64,000 nucleotides of DNA, from the NCBI RefSeq assembly GCF_002812485.1, contig NZ_CP025003.1:868001-932000 (forward strand). Direction: 5' to 3'. Every line of letters starts with the position of its first letter. Within the stretch, counting starts at the first letter, position 1. Under the pieces are notes generated by a model, which was not told where the DNA came from, searched no databases, and saw nothing but the letters and a program-made list of their open reading frames with translations. Position numbers and translations under genes: made by a program. This stretch comes from Dickeya fangzhongdai (GTDB lineage: Bacteria > Pseudomonadota > Gammaproteobacteria > Enterobacterales > Enterobacteriaceae). Shown in pieces: positions 1 through 7,633 of the stretch.

Positions 1-416
1 AAGTCGGTGGTCATCTCGGTGGCGAGCGTTTCGTACGGCACCATGATGGAGGTGTAAATCAGCTCGAACAGCACATAGGTCGACAGGTAGTACCAGAAGC
101 CGAGCCCTTCCATCCACAGCATCGGGTAGACCAGTACCAAAGGAATACCGAGCAGGATGAAGAAGCGACGGCGACCGAACATGCGGCCGATGCGGGTATT
201 GTAGAAGTTGTCGCTGATGTAACCCATGATCGGGTTACTGATGGCGTCGATGACGCTGGCCACGGAGAAAATGGCAGCGGCCTCAACCAGAGACAATCCA
301 CAAAAGGTGGTATAGAAGTACATTAGCCAGGCGCCACTAATGGCTAAGGCGCCACTGCCTAGCAAGTTCGCGCTGCCGTAACAGAGCGTGTGTTTCAAAG
401 TTATGGGTTTACTCAT
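1..416 (-). CDS. GPH-family (MFS) sugar/uronide:cation symporter, C-terminal part outside window
   Basis: Inner-membrane cation-coupled importer of the glycoside-pentoside-hexuronide family. About 138 N-terminal residues are present and the gene runs off the left edge. The start MSKPITLKHTLCYG, the segment IDAISNPIMGYISDN (family D-x-x-x-x-P-x-x-G region between the first helices) and a basic RMFGRRR loop are typical. The start is ATG at 416 with AGGCGA eight bases upstream. A likely KdgR operator sits just upstream, so galacturonide or oligogalacturonide import is the best guess; Dickeya TogT is a GPH protein of this kind. A rhamnogalacturonide importer (RhiT-like) remains possible. Confidence 0.85.
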   Translation of the reverse strand, partial: MSKPITLKHTLCYGSANLLGSGALAISGAWLMYFYTTFCGLSLVEAAAIFSVASVIDAISNPIMGYISDNFYNTRIGRMFGRRRFFILLGIPLVLVYPMLWMEGLGFWYYLSTYVLFELIYTSIMVPYETLATEMTTD

Positions 417-436
417 GATCAATTCGCCTAACAATA

Positions 437-463
437 TTAAAACATTATTTCATTTGAAATGAA
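437..463. promoter_or_regulatory. Probable KdgR operator(s) upstream of the GPH transporter
   Basis: Positions 437-455 read TTAAAACATTATTTCATTT, close to the pectin-regulon KdgR box with AAAC and GTTTCATTT-like halves. It overlaps a perfect inverted repeat TTCATTT-G-AAATGAA at 449-463. It lies 21-47 bases before the start codon, where a repressor would block transcription. KdgR is known to repress pectin-catabolism genes in Dickeya and Pectobacterium; binding here is inferred. Confidence 0.6.
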
Positions 464-799
464 CTTATGTTCTTATCATTTGCCCGTTCGAGACAAAAGT
501 AAACTAGCCATCCCACTCCTGGCTGCTTTTAATAGGAATCTGTCAGGGAGATCATGAAATAAGTTTTTTTAATTTGATCACGAGTATTGACCTGAAAAAC
601 GCGATGTTTGTCGGTTGGCATCATTTTTTTATCGTAAGACGATAAAAATTATCGGCGGCAGGAACGATAGCGTCGGGGAAGGTGGTGAAACTATCATCGT
701 TATTTCGCAATGCCGGCCCGCAAAAATCAAGAATAATTGTAAAAAATAGCGATGAACTGTGATCAGCTTGTGATCCTGGATATTACTCGTGACGCAAAG

Positions 800-815
800 T
801 GTGATTTATCTCACG
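800..815. promoter_or_regulatory. CRP-like site upstream of the XRE regulator gene
   Basis: TGTGA-N6-TCACG matches 9 of the 10 conserved half-site bases of the CRP consensus. It lies 55 bases before the ATG at 870, with a TATTTT-like -10 near 829. Its position argues that the in-frame ATG-like codons upstream (from 789) are promoter, not coding. Confidence 0.5.
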
Positions 816-869
816 GCACCAGACAGTGTATTTTATCGGGTCATGAGTGAATTGTTGGTAAGACGGGCT

Positions 870-1079
870 ATGCCAATCATTATCAGACTGGACGTGCTGC
901 TGGCACAAAAAAAGATGAAGTCGCGCGAGCTGGCGGGGTTGATCGGCATTACCGAGCAGAATCTTTCGCTGCTGAAATCCGGCAAGGTGAAAAGCATCCG
1001 GTTCGATACATTGCAGAGAATATGCGAGGTGCTGTCCTGCCAGCCTGGCGATGTGCTGGAGTATTCGCCGGAAGAGTGA
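870..1079 (+). CDS. Small XRE/Cro-type HTH transcriptional regulator (YozG-like)
   Basis: A 69-residue protein that is almost entirely one helix-turn-helix domain. The sequence MPIIIRLDVLLAQKK, then the recognition helix region EQNLSLLKSGK and the tail CQPGDVLEY match the compact Cro/C1 regulators often called YozG-like. The start at 870 was chosen because homologues of this family begin at MPI and a CRP-like site occupies the region before it. An alternative ATG at 843 would add nine residues. Ribosome-binding signals are weak at both. Its targets are unknown; it faces uxuB convergently. Confidence 0.75.
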   Translation: MPIIIRLDVLLAQKKMKSRELAGLIGITEQNLSLLKSGKVKSIRFDTLQRICEVLSCQPGDVLEYSPEE

Positions 1080-1214
1080 TGGCCGGTGCGCCTGAGAGGG
1101 GCGGCATCGGGATATCACGGCGTACAGACGGCATCTGAACAGCCGCGCTCCGAGTACTTTCCTGAGCGCGGCATGTGGGGATGGCGTCAGCGCCGTGTGA
1201 TATGGCGCCACACC

Positions 1215-1250
1215 GATCAGTCGTTGAATACAGATCAGTCGTTGAATAAC
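1215..1250. repeat. 18-bp direct duplication spanning the uxuB stop codon
   Basis: Two copies of an 18-bp unit beginning GATCAGTCGTTGAATA start at 1215 and 1233. The uxuB stop (1235-1237) lies in the right-hand copy, so the last codons of the gene are repeated just after its stop. It fits a slippage or short tandem duplication. Confidence 0.8.
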
Positions 1251-2731
1251 GCCGCAACGGTTGCTTTGGCGCCGTTGTCGCGCAGCGACAGATAAGCGTC
1301 GGTCAGTGCCGCTACCCACGTCGCGTTGCCGGGCAGGTCATCGCCAAACAGCGCGCTGATGGACAACAGACCGCGGACCCGCTCTGCGTCGTCACGGGTG
1401 GTGCTGACGATCTGCTGCAACGTGGCGGCCAGCGGATCGCGGATATCGATCGCCTGGCCGGCATCATCAACCCCGCCGACGTAACGCATCCAACCTGCTA
1501 CGCCCAGCGTCAGCGCGCGATGGTCACTGCCGCGCGCCAGATGCCAGCGTAACGACGCCAGCATGCGCTGGGGCAGTTTCTGGCTGCCGTCCATCGCAAT
1601 CTGCCAGGTGCGGTGTTTCAGCGCCGGGTTGGCAAAACGCTCAAGCAACTGGTCGGCATAGGCGGTCAGGTCTACGCCGGACACATGCAGGGTCGGCGCC
1701 TGCTCCTGCAGCATCAGGTGGCGCACCGCCTGCCGGTAGCAAGGGTCGTCCATAGCGTTGTTGATATGCTCGTAACCCGCCAGATAACCGAGGTAGGCCA
1801 GGAAAGAGTGGCTGCCGTTGAGCATGCGCAGTTTCATCTCTTCAAACGGCAGCACATCGTCCACCAGTTGGGCGCCCGCCAGTTCCCAGTCGGGGCGGCC
1901 GGCGACAAAGCTGTCTTCCACCACCCACTGAATAAACGGCTCGCAGGCGATGCCGCACGGATCCGCCACGCCGACGGCGTCGGCTACCTGGCTCAGTGTT
2001 TCCGGCGTGGCGGCCGGTACGATCCGATCCACCATCGTATTGGGGAAGGTGACATGCTGCGCGATCCAGTCCGCCAGCGCGGGATCCTGCAGGCGTGCGG
2101 CATCCACCACCACCTGACGCGTCACTTTGCCGTTTTCCGGTACGTTGTCGCAGGAAAGCACGGAGAAGGGCGTAATGCCTCGCTCACGGCGCAGACGCAG
2201 CGCTTCGGCCAGCAATCCCGGCACCGACGAAGGTTGGCGCGGGTGGGCCAGATCCTGCTGCACCAGTGGGTTGTCCCGATCGAGTTCTCCTTTGTTGCCT
2301 GCGCGGCAGTAGCCTTTCTCGGTGATGGTCAGCGAGACGATCGCGACGATCGGATCCGCCAGCTGTTCCAGAATCGCCGCGATCCCTTCCACTCGGGCGT
2401 GCAGCGACTTGCAGACCGCGCCAACCACGATCGCCTGATTGCCGTGGGCGGCTTTCTCCAGCACGGTAAACCGGTGATCCTGACGGCGCAGGGCGGAAAT
2501 CAGGGTATCGTCGCTGAACAACACCACTTCGCAAATCCCCCAGTCGCCGCCCTGACGGTTGAGCACCCGATCGGTCAGCAACGCCTGATGCGCGCGGTGA
2601 AACGCGCCGAAGCCGATGTGTACGATACGAGGCTTCAGCGACTGACGGTCGTAACGGGGTTGTTGCACTGCGGCGGGCAGCAGCGTGTTGGACAGATTTT
2701 TTTCGTTGCCGGACAAACTGTTACTGGACAT
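1235..2731 (-). CDS. uxuB: Fructuronate reductase / mannonate oxidoreductase (UxuB type)
   Basis: A 498-residue NAD-dependent enzyme of the mannitol dehydrogenase family. It would interconvert D-fructuronate and D-mannonate in cytosolic hexuronate breakdown. Signature stretches shared with E. coli UxuB and relatives include GFGAFHRAHQA near residue 41 (nucleotide binding), SLTITEKGYC, SCDNVPENGK, TMVDRIVPA, and KLRMLNGSHSFLAYLG with the catalytic lysine region. It carries a longer N-terminal tail than E. coli UxuB (486 residues). The gene stands alone, without uxuA, between a terminator and a convergent regulator. A YdfI-like or other polyol dehydrogenase is the alternative; the family call is firm, the exact substrate less so. 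Confidence 0.75.
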   Translation of the reverse strand: MSSNSLSGNEKNLSNTLLPAAVQQPRYDRQSLKPRIVHIGFGAFHRAHQALLTDRVLNRQGGDWGICEVVLFSDDTLISALRRQDHRFTVLEKAAHGNQAIVVGAVCKSLHARVEGIAAILEQLADPIVAIVSLTITEKGYCRAGNKGELDRDNPLVQQDLAHPRQPSSVPGLLAEALRLRRERGITPFSVLSCDNVPENGKVTRQVVVDAARLQDPALADWIAQHVTFPNTMVDRIVPAATPETLSQVADAVGVADPCGIACEPFIQWVVEDSFVAGRPDWELAGAQLVDDVLPFEEMKLRMLNGSHSFLAYLGYLAGYEHINNAMDDPCYRQAVRHLMLQEQAPTLHVSGVDLTAYADQLLERFANPALKHRTWQIAMDGSQKLPQRMLASLRWHLARGSDHRALTLGVAGWMRYVGGVDDAGQAIDIRDPLAATLQQIVSTTRDDAERVRGLLSISALFGDDLPGNATWVAALTDAYLSLRDNGAKATVAALFND

Positions 2732-2750
2732 AGATGGCGTCCTGAAAAGA

Positions 2751-2793
2751 GAAAAATTAACCGCCCAACCTTAACGGTCTTTCGGTTGGGCGG
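2751..2793 (-). terminator. Rho-independent terminator of the MarR-EmrAB operon
   Basis: CCGCCCAACC (2761-2770) pairs perfectly with GGTTGGGCGG (2784-2793). Read on the minus strand it is followed by a T-rich tract (complement of 2751-2760). It lies 40 bases after the emrB-like stop and just before uxuB, so uxuB should have its own start of transcription. Confidence 0.8.
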
Positions 2794-2832
2794 CAACTGT
2801 CATATGGCGTGTTCTGAAGCCGGTTCACAGAG

Positions 2833-4437
2833 TCATGCCGGCGCCTTGGCCGCCCCGGGTTGCGAGGTTGGGTTTAGCACCGGACGCGGTCGAATAAACC
2901 AGGCGGGCAACATTGCCAGAAAAAAGAACATCGCCACCATGAAAAAGCCGTCCTGATAGGCGAACATCTGCGCTTTTGGCGCCAGCACCGATTGCAGGTA
3001 GGTCATGATGCCGGGGTTGATGCTGGTGCTGAGCGGATCGCCGAGCGGATTGCCGCCGTGGCCGAACAGCAGACTGAGCTGGCGGATGGCGTCGGTGCTG
3101 CGGATATTGTCCAGCGTCAGCGACTGCGCCAGCATCTGGCCGTGAAAGGTGGCGCGCCGTTCGATAAATACCGACAGCAGGTTGACCCCCATCGCGCCGC
3201 CCAACTGACGGATGAAATTGAGACTGCCCGCGCCCTGCGCCAGCTGAGCGTGCGGCAGCGCCCGCAGCGCGCCGGCGTTCATGGCGGGCAACATCACCCC
3301 AAGCCCGACGCGGCCGATGACAATCCACCAGGCCATGGTCCAGAACGGGGTATCGGTGTCCGCCGCGCTGGACAGCCAGCAGGACAGCCCGAACAGCAGC
3401 AAACCCGCCACCACCAGCAGGTGGGGTTTGAGCTTGTCGCTGAGCGATCCCGCCAGCGGGAACACCATGCCGAGCGCCAGTCCCGCCGGCATCAGCAGCA
3501 GGCCGGAACGGGTCGGGGTGTATCCCTGAATGCTCTGCACAAACAGCGGGATGATGTAAGTCGAGCCGTAGATACCCGCGCCCAGCGCGAACGCCACGAT
3601 ACAGCCGGAGGTAAACGCCGGGTTGGCGAACACTCGCAGGCTGAGCAGAGGGTGCGGCGTGGTGAATTCGCGGACGATGAACGCCAGCGTGGCGATCACG
3701 GCGGTGGTCAGCAGGCAGAGAATGAAGAACGACCCCCAGCCTTCGCGCTGCCCGTTGGACAGCCCGGCCAGCAGCGAGGTCAGCGCCGTCACCAGCAGAA
3801 TAAACCCCAGGGTGTCGAAACGCCGGGGCGTGCTGTCGGTCTGTGCGCTTTTAGCCGGCAGGATCACCAGTGCGGCGGCGATCCCGGCCAGACAGAACGG
3901 TACCACCACCATGAAGACCGCGCGCCAGTCGAGTTGATCGACCATCAGCCCACCGGCGGCCGGCCCCAGCGCTGGCGCCAGCACTACCCCGACGCCATAA
4001 ATACCCATCGCTTTGCCGCGTTCCGATACCGGAAACACCTGCGAAATGATGATCATCGCCAGTGGCTGGATCACGCCGCTGGCGCCGCCCTGAAGAATGC
4101 GGGCGAGGATCACTTCGGCGCTGCTCTGACTGAAGGTGCCGAGCAGGCTGCCGGCGACGAACACCACCAGTGAGCCGACGTAGGTGGCGCGGTAGCCAAA
4201 GCGCTCCAGCGTCCAGGCGGTGATCAGCATGGTGGCGGTCATTGAGGCCAGAAAGGCGGTGGAAAGCCACTGTGCTTGATCCTGGCCCATGCCGAACGCG
4301 CCCATGATGTCATGCATCGCGACATTGACGATGGTCGCCGTGGCCGTGGTGGCGATGGTGCCCAGCATGATGGTGACCGTCGCCAGCCAGCGATAGCGGT
4401 GACCGAAACGGGCGGCCTGGGCTTCAATCGGCGACAT
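2833..4437 (-). CDS. DHA2-family MFS multidrug efflux transporter (EmrB-like)
   Basis: A 534-residue inner-membrane drug:proton antiporter with the 14-helix pattern of the DHA2 family. Visible motifs include LSTAFLASMTATMLIT, LARILQGGASGVIQPL (motif C-like region) and LDWRAVFMVVVPF. The start codon overlaps the end of the upstream membrane-fusion gene by 14 bases, so the two are translated together. With that partner and an outer-membrane TolC it would form an EmrAB-TolC-type pump for hydrophobic compounds. Substrates cannot be read from the sequence. Confidence 0.9.
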   Translation of the reverse strand: MSPIEAQAARFGHRYRWLATVTIMLGTIATTATATIVNVAMHDIMGAFGMGQDQAQWLSTAFLASMTATMLITAWTLERFGYRATYVGSLVVFVAGSLLGTFSQSSAEVILARILQGGASGVIQPLAMIIISQVFPVSERGKAMGIYGVGVVLAPALGPAAGGLMVDQLDWRAVFMVVVPFCLAGIAAALVILPAKSAQTDSTPRRFDTLGFILLVTALTSLLAGLSNGQREGWGSFFILCLLTTAVIATLAFIVREFTTPHPLLSLRVFANPAFTSGCIVAFALGAGIYGSTYIIPLFVQSIQGYTPTRSGLLLMPAGLALGMVFPLAGSLSDKLKPHLLVVAGLLLFGLSCWLSSAADTDTPFWTMAWWIVIGRVGLGVMLPAMNAGALRALPHAQLAQGAGSLNFIRQLGGAMGVNLLSVFIERRATFHGQMLAQSLTLDNIRSTDAIRQLSLLFGHGGNPLGDPLSTSINPGIMTYLQSVLAPKAQMFAYQDGFFMVAMFFFLAMLPAWFIRPRPVLNPTSQPGAAKAPA

Positions 4438-5545
4438 TGATGCTGACTTCCGCCATCAGGCCCGGTTTCAGGCCGTTATCCGGATCGTCCAGCGCGATAC
4501 GCACCGGTACGCGCTGGGTGATTTTAGTGAAGTTGCCGGACGGATTCGGGCTCGGCAACAGCGCAAATTGGTTGGTGGCTGCATCGCCGACCCGGATCAC
4601 ATGGCCGCTGAAATGTTTGTCCGGGTAGGCGTCCACCTGAATCTCCACTTTTTGGCCGACCCGAACCCGGCCGATGGCCGTCTCCTTGATGTTGGCTTCG
4701 ACCCACAGATTGCGTGGATCGTGCACCAGCATGATCCACTGTCCGGCCTGTACGTAACTGCCCACATTCACAATGGTGCGATCCACCACGCCATCCACCG
4801 GGGAACGCAACGCCCGGTCGGCGATCTCCTGTTTGAGCTGATCCACCTGCGCCTGCAACGCGATTCGCTGCTGGCGCTGCATCTCGATCTGCCGGTCCAG
4901 CACCTGCAGCGTGTTGCGTTGCGCCACGGCGTTGTTCAGCGCCGCCTGTTGAGCGCTGCGCTGGGCTTCGGCTTCCCGCAGTTCGCCCTGACGCTGCAAC
5001 AGCGTGGTGTGGGACTCATCCCAGGTTTTGCGGGCGGTGAGGTTACTTTTCAGCAGTTGATCGTCGCGCTGGAAGTTGTTCTGCGCCAGGCTGAGCTGGT
5101 AACCGGCGTTGTTAACCGCGGATTCGCTCGACGCCAGTTTCGCCCGCGCTTCATCCAGCGAGGCCTGAGTGGTGAGATCGGTGACCTGACGCTGTGTCTG
5201 GCTGTAGCTGATTTGAGCATCGGCGGCGGCCAGATTGCCCTCCTGCTCCGCCAGCCGCAAACGGGCGTCGCGATCGTCGATCTGCGCCAGCAATTGATCC
5301 TTGCGGATAGCATCGCCGTCAATAACGGGACGGGCGGTCACCCAGCCGCTTTCCCGGCTGGCCAGCGAAATCACTTCGCCCATTACGCGGGCGTCGGTTT
5401 CGCCGATATGCGTGAAACGCTGATGAAACCAGTACGCCAGTACGAGCACCGCCAGCAACAGTAAGGCGGCACCGGCCAGAAAAAAGGTACGCTGGCGTTG
5501 ACTCAGACGCCGGAACCCCGCCAGTTTGGATGCGTGAGTATTCAT
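4424..5545 (-). CDS. HlyD/EmrA-type membrane fusion protein of an efflux pump
   Basis: A 373-residue periplasmic adaptor with one N-terminal membrane anchor (about residues 22-42), a lipoyl/barrel-sandwich half near residues 60-90, a long alpha-helical hairpin rich in A, Q, R and L (about 90-235), and a C-terminal half with DRALRSPVDGVVDR and the beta-barrel segment. It links the DHA2 transporter to an outer-membrane channel. It overlaps the MarR gene upstream by four bases (ATGA) and the transporter downstream by fourteen, so the three genes form one tight operon like emrRAB. Confidence 0.9.
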   Translation of the reverse strand: MNTHASKLAGFRRLSQRQRTFFLAGAALLLLAVLVLAYWFHQRFTHIGETDARVMGEVISLASRESGWVTARPVIDGDAIRKDQLLAQIDDRDARLRLAEQEGNLAAADAQISYSQTQRQVTDLTTQASLDEARAKLASSESAVNNAGYQLSLAQNNFQRDDQLLKSNLTARKTWDESHTTLLQRQGELREAEAQRSAQQAALNNAVAQRNTLQVLDRQIEMQRQQRIALQAQVDQLKQEIADRALRSPVDGVVDRTIVNVGSYVQAGQWIMLVHDPRNLWVEANIKETAIGRVRVGQKVEIQVDAYPDKHFSGHVIRVGDAATNQFALLPSPNPSGNFTKITQRVPVRIALDDPDNGLKPGLMAEVSINVAD

Positions 5546-5997
5546 GAGTGACCGTTTTCGGTTCGGGAGAGGTTGCTGATAACCTGATTGATGATCCGGC
5601 TGACCTGTTCAATATCCTGTTCCGACACCCCAGCCAGCGCCTGATTACGCACCTGACCGGCGATAGACTCCACCTTCTCCACCAGCTCCAGCCCGAGCGC
5701 GGTGAGATGGATCTCGCGAAAACGGCGATCGTTGCCTTCACGTCTTTCGATAAATCCCTGCTTTTGCAGACTATCCAGTACCCGGACCACAGCGGAAGCG
5801 TCCAGCCCCAGCGATTCGGCCAGCGCTTTCTGGTGGATGGGGGTTTCTTCGCGGGCGATGAACAGCAACGGCAGCCAGGTCGCCTGGGTCAATCCATACG
5901 GTTGCAATTCCCGGTCGATAACCCGGCGCCACAAGCGGGAGGTCTGACCCAACTGCAGGGCGAAGCGTCGACGGGCGGAAGATTCGGTCTGTGACAT
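5542..5997 (-). CDS. MarR-family transcriptional regulator of the efflux operon
   Basis: A 151-residue winged-helix regulator. The core QKALAESLGLDASAVVRV-x-DSLQKQG followed by the wing REGNDRRFREIHLT is the classical MarR pattern. It is the first gene of the MarR-EmrA-EmrB operon, the usual arrangement for an autoregulated, drug-induced pump. A palindrome 30 bases upstream is a likely operator. The protein is SlyA/EmrR-like in length; the inducer is unknown. Confidence 0.9.
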   Translation of the reverse strand: MSQTESSARRRFALQLGQTSRLWRRVIDRELQPYGLTQATWLPLLFIAREETPIHQKALAESLGLDASAVVRVLDSLQKQGFIERREGNDRRFREIHLTALGLELVEKVESIAGQVRNQALAGVSEQDIEQVSRIINQVISNLSRTENGHS

Positions 5998-6026
5998 GAT
6001 GAAGTCCGTGGGATAGATGAAATGTT

Positions 6027-6048
6027 ATTAGTTAACAAGTCAACTAAT
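6027..6048. promoter_or_regulatory. Probable MarR operator
   Basis: Perfect inverted repeat ATTAGTT-N8-AACTAAT, 30 bases upstream of the MarR start codon. The right arm is echoed by a direct repeat AAGTCAA at about 6038 and 6052. Its position and symmetry fit a MarR dimer repressing its own promoter. Confidence 0.55.
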
Positions 6049-6142
6049 GATAAGTCAATTGATTTTGTGAAGTGAATCATAAACAGCGGTGCAACAGACT
6101 GCTAATGCAAATTACGCCTTACCGCGGCGTGGGGAGAGGGTT

Positions 6143-6196
6143 TTATCAATGAAAGGTTATCAATGAGGATTTATCGATGAGGGTTATCGATGATAG
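6143..6196. repeat. Tandem repeat, about 14 bp, four copies
   Basis: Copies of TTATCRATGA start at 6143, 6157, 6171 and 6184 with short variable joints. They lie in the 298-base gap between the MarR gene and ldtB. I see no gene in that gap. Confidence 0.75.
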
Positions 6197-6233
6197 TCAG
6201 GCGGGATGAAACGGGTGAGTGCAGGAAAGAACT

Positions 6234-6269
6234 CACCAAAAACAAACAGGGCAGCCTAAGCTGCCCTGT
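6234..6269 (-). terminator. Terminator of ldtB
   Basis: ACAGGGCAGC (6246-6255) and GCTGCCCTGT (6260-6269) form a perfect 10-bp stem with a four-base loop. On the minus strand a T-rich stretch follows. It lies 27 bases after the ldtB stop. Confidence 0.85.
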
Positions 6270-6295
6270 GAACAGGATTAAAATCCGGGGATCGA

Positions 6296-7390
6296 TCAGG
6301 ATTTGCTGGCGTCAGTCGCAGCAGCGGTTGCCGGCACGGCGTCGGTTGCCGTCTGCTGGGCCTGAGGCGCCGCCGGTTGTGCATTATCCGGCGTGCTGGT
6401 CTGCTGAATGGCCGGCGCCTGCGGAGCCGCTGGTTCAGCCGGTGCGATCGGCGCGATGTTTTCCGCCGGACCGTTCACTTTCGTCGGCATACCGATGCGG
6501 GTTTGCAGCGCCTGATTCACCGTGCTTTCACTGACGCTGGCGTCCGCCAGCACTTTGGTTACTGCCGGGGTCAGCTTCAGCGGAACCGGCGTGTCGGAGT
6601 TGAACTCTTCCTCGGTACGGGACAGCGGGTTGTGAACTTCGACATAACGTGAACCATCCGGCTCGACGGTGGCTTTCACCGGCTCGTTGATGAACTGAAC
6701 GCGGGTGCCGACCGGAACATGGTCGAACAGGTATTTGATGTCTTTGTCACGCAGACGCACGCAACCGTGGCTTACGCGCAGGCCGATGCCGAAGTTAGCG
6801 TTGGTGCCGTGGATGGCGTACAGATTGCCGATGTAGAGCGCGTACAGGCCCATCGGGTTGTCCGGACCGGCCGGGTAAACCTGAGGCAGGAATTCACCGC
6901 GGGCGGCGTATTCTGCATGCATGGCGGCGGTCGGCGTCCAGGTCGGGCGTTCTTTCTTACGCTGAACCGAGGTCACCCAGTTGATCGGGGTGTCTTTACC
7001 GAGCTGGCCGATGCCGATCGGCAGTACCACCACGGTTTTGGAACCTTTCGGGTAGTAATACAGACGCATTTCGGCACTGTTGATCACGATGCCTTCGCGC
7101 GGAGCGTCAGGGAGAATCAGTTGCTGCGGCACGGTCATGGTGCTGCCCGGTTTTGGCAGATAAACGTCAATACCCGGGTTGGCTTCCAGCAGGTTGCTCA
7201 GGCCCATCTGGTACTGAGCGGCAAAGTGTTCCAGCGCGTCGGTGCTATCGCTGGGAATGGTAACTTGGATATTTTCACCCACCAGCCGGCTATTCGGGGC
7301 TGGCAATGGATAAACCACGGCGAGTGCTGTCTGGCTGAAAGCAGCCGCCGCCACAACTAATGTCAGGATCGCGCGAATACTCATTTTCAT
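6296..7390 (-). CDS. ldtB: L,D-transpeptidase LdtB (YbiS), anchors Braun lipoprotein to peptidoglycan
   Basis: A 364-residue periplasmic enzyme with an N-terminal signal peptide ([11 protein letters not shown] to about ALA), a LysM-like segment, and a YkuD catalytic domain. The active-site motif [20 protein letters not shown] contains the essential His and Cys. Segments such as [15 protein letters not shown] and [14 protein letters not shown] match E. coli LdtB very closely. It attaches Lpp to meso-diaminopimelate in the murein. The Pro/Ala/Gln-rich C-terminal tail (about 60 residues) extends beyond E. coli LdtB (306 residues). The ATG at 7390 is preferred over an upstream in-frame ATG at 7447 because it begins the signal peptide. 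Confidence 0.92.
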   Translation of the reverse strand: MKMSIRAILTLVVAAAAFSQTALAVVYPLPAPNSRLVGENIQVTIPSDSTDALEHFAAQYQMGLSNLLEANPGIDVYLPKPGSTMTVPQQLILPDAPREGIVINSAEMRLYYYPKGSKTVVVLPIGIGQLGKDTPINWVTSVQRKKERPTWTPTAAMHAEYAARGEFLPQVYPAGPDNPMGLYALYIGNLYAIHGTNANFGIGLRVSHGCVRLRDKDIKYLFDHVPVGTRVQFINEPVKATVEPDGSRYVEVHNPLSRTEEEFNSDTPVPLKLTPAVTKVLADASVSESTVNQALQTRIGMPTKVNGPAENIAPIAPAEPAAPQAPAIQQTSTPDNAQPAAPQAQQTATDAVPATAAATDASKS

Positions 7391-7579
7391 ATCTTTGTTG
7401 AGTGTTAAAAGCCATTGCGGCAAAGGAATTGTTGTTATCCGGTACAAAAAGTCCGGATGCGCATTATATGTGCAGAAGGGCGGCAGGAAAACCAGATGTA
7501 CAATCCATTACATTATAAGCTTCGGTGCGGGGAAATAAGGCGACCAATAAAGGGAACGAACCGTGTGGCCGACGTGTGC

Positions 7580-7613
7580 CAGAAAGAATCAGGGAGCGGT
7601 TTCCCGCTCCCTG
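7580..7613 (-). terminator. Terminator of nifJ
   Basis: CAGGGAGCGG (7590-7599) and CCGCTCCCTG (7604-7613) form a perfect 10-bp stem around TTTC. On the minus strand ATTCTTTCT follows. It is 20 bases after the nifJ stop. Confidence 0.85.
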
Positions 7614-7633
7614 TGTGATCCGACTAAACGGCA

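Noticed and set aside
789..869. Longer N-terminus for the XRE regulator
   Set aside because: It covers a CRP-like site and a probable -10 element, and homologues start at the later methionine.
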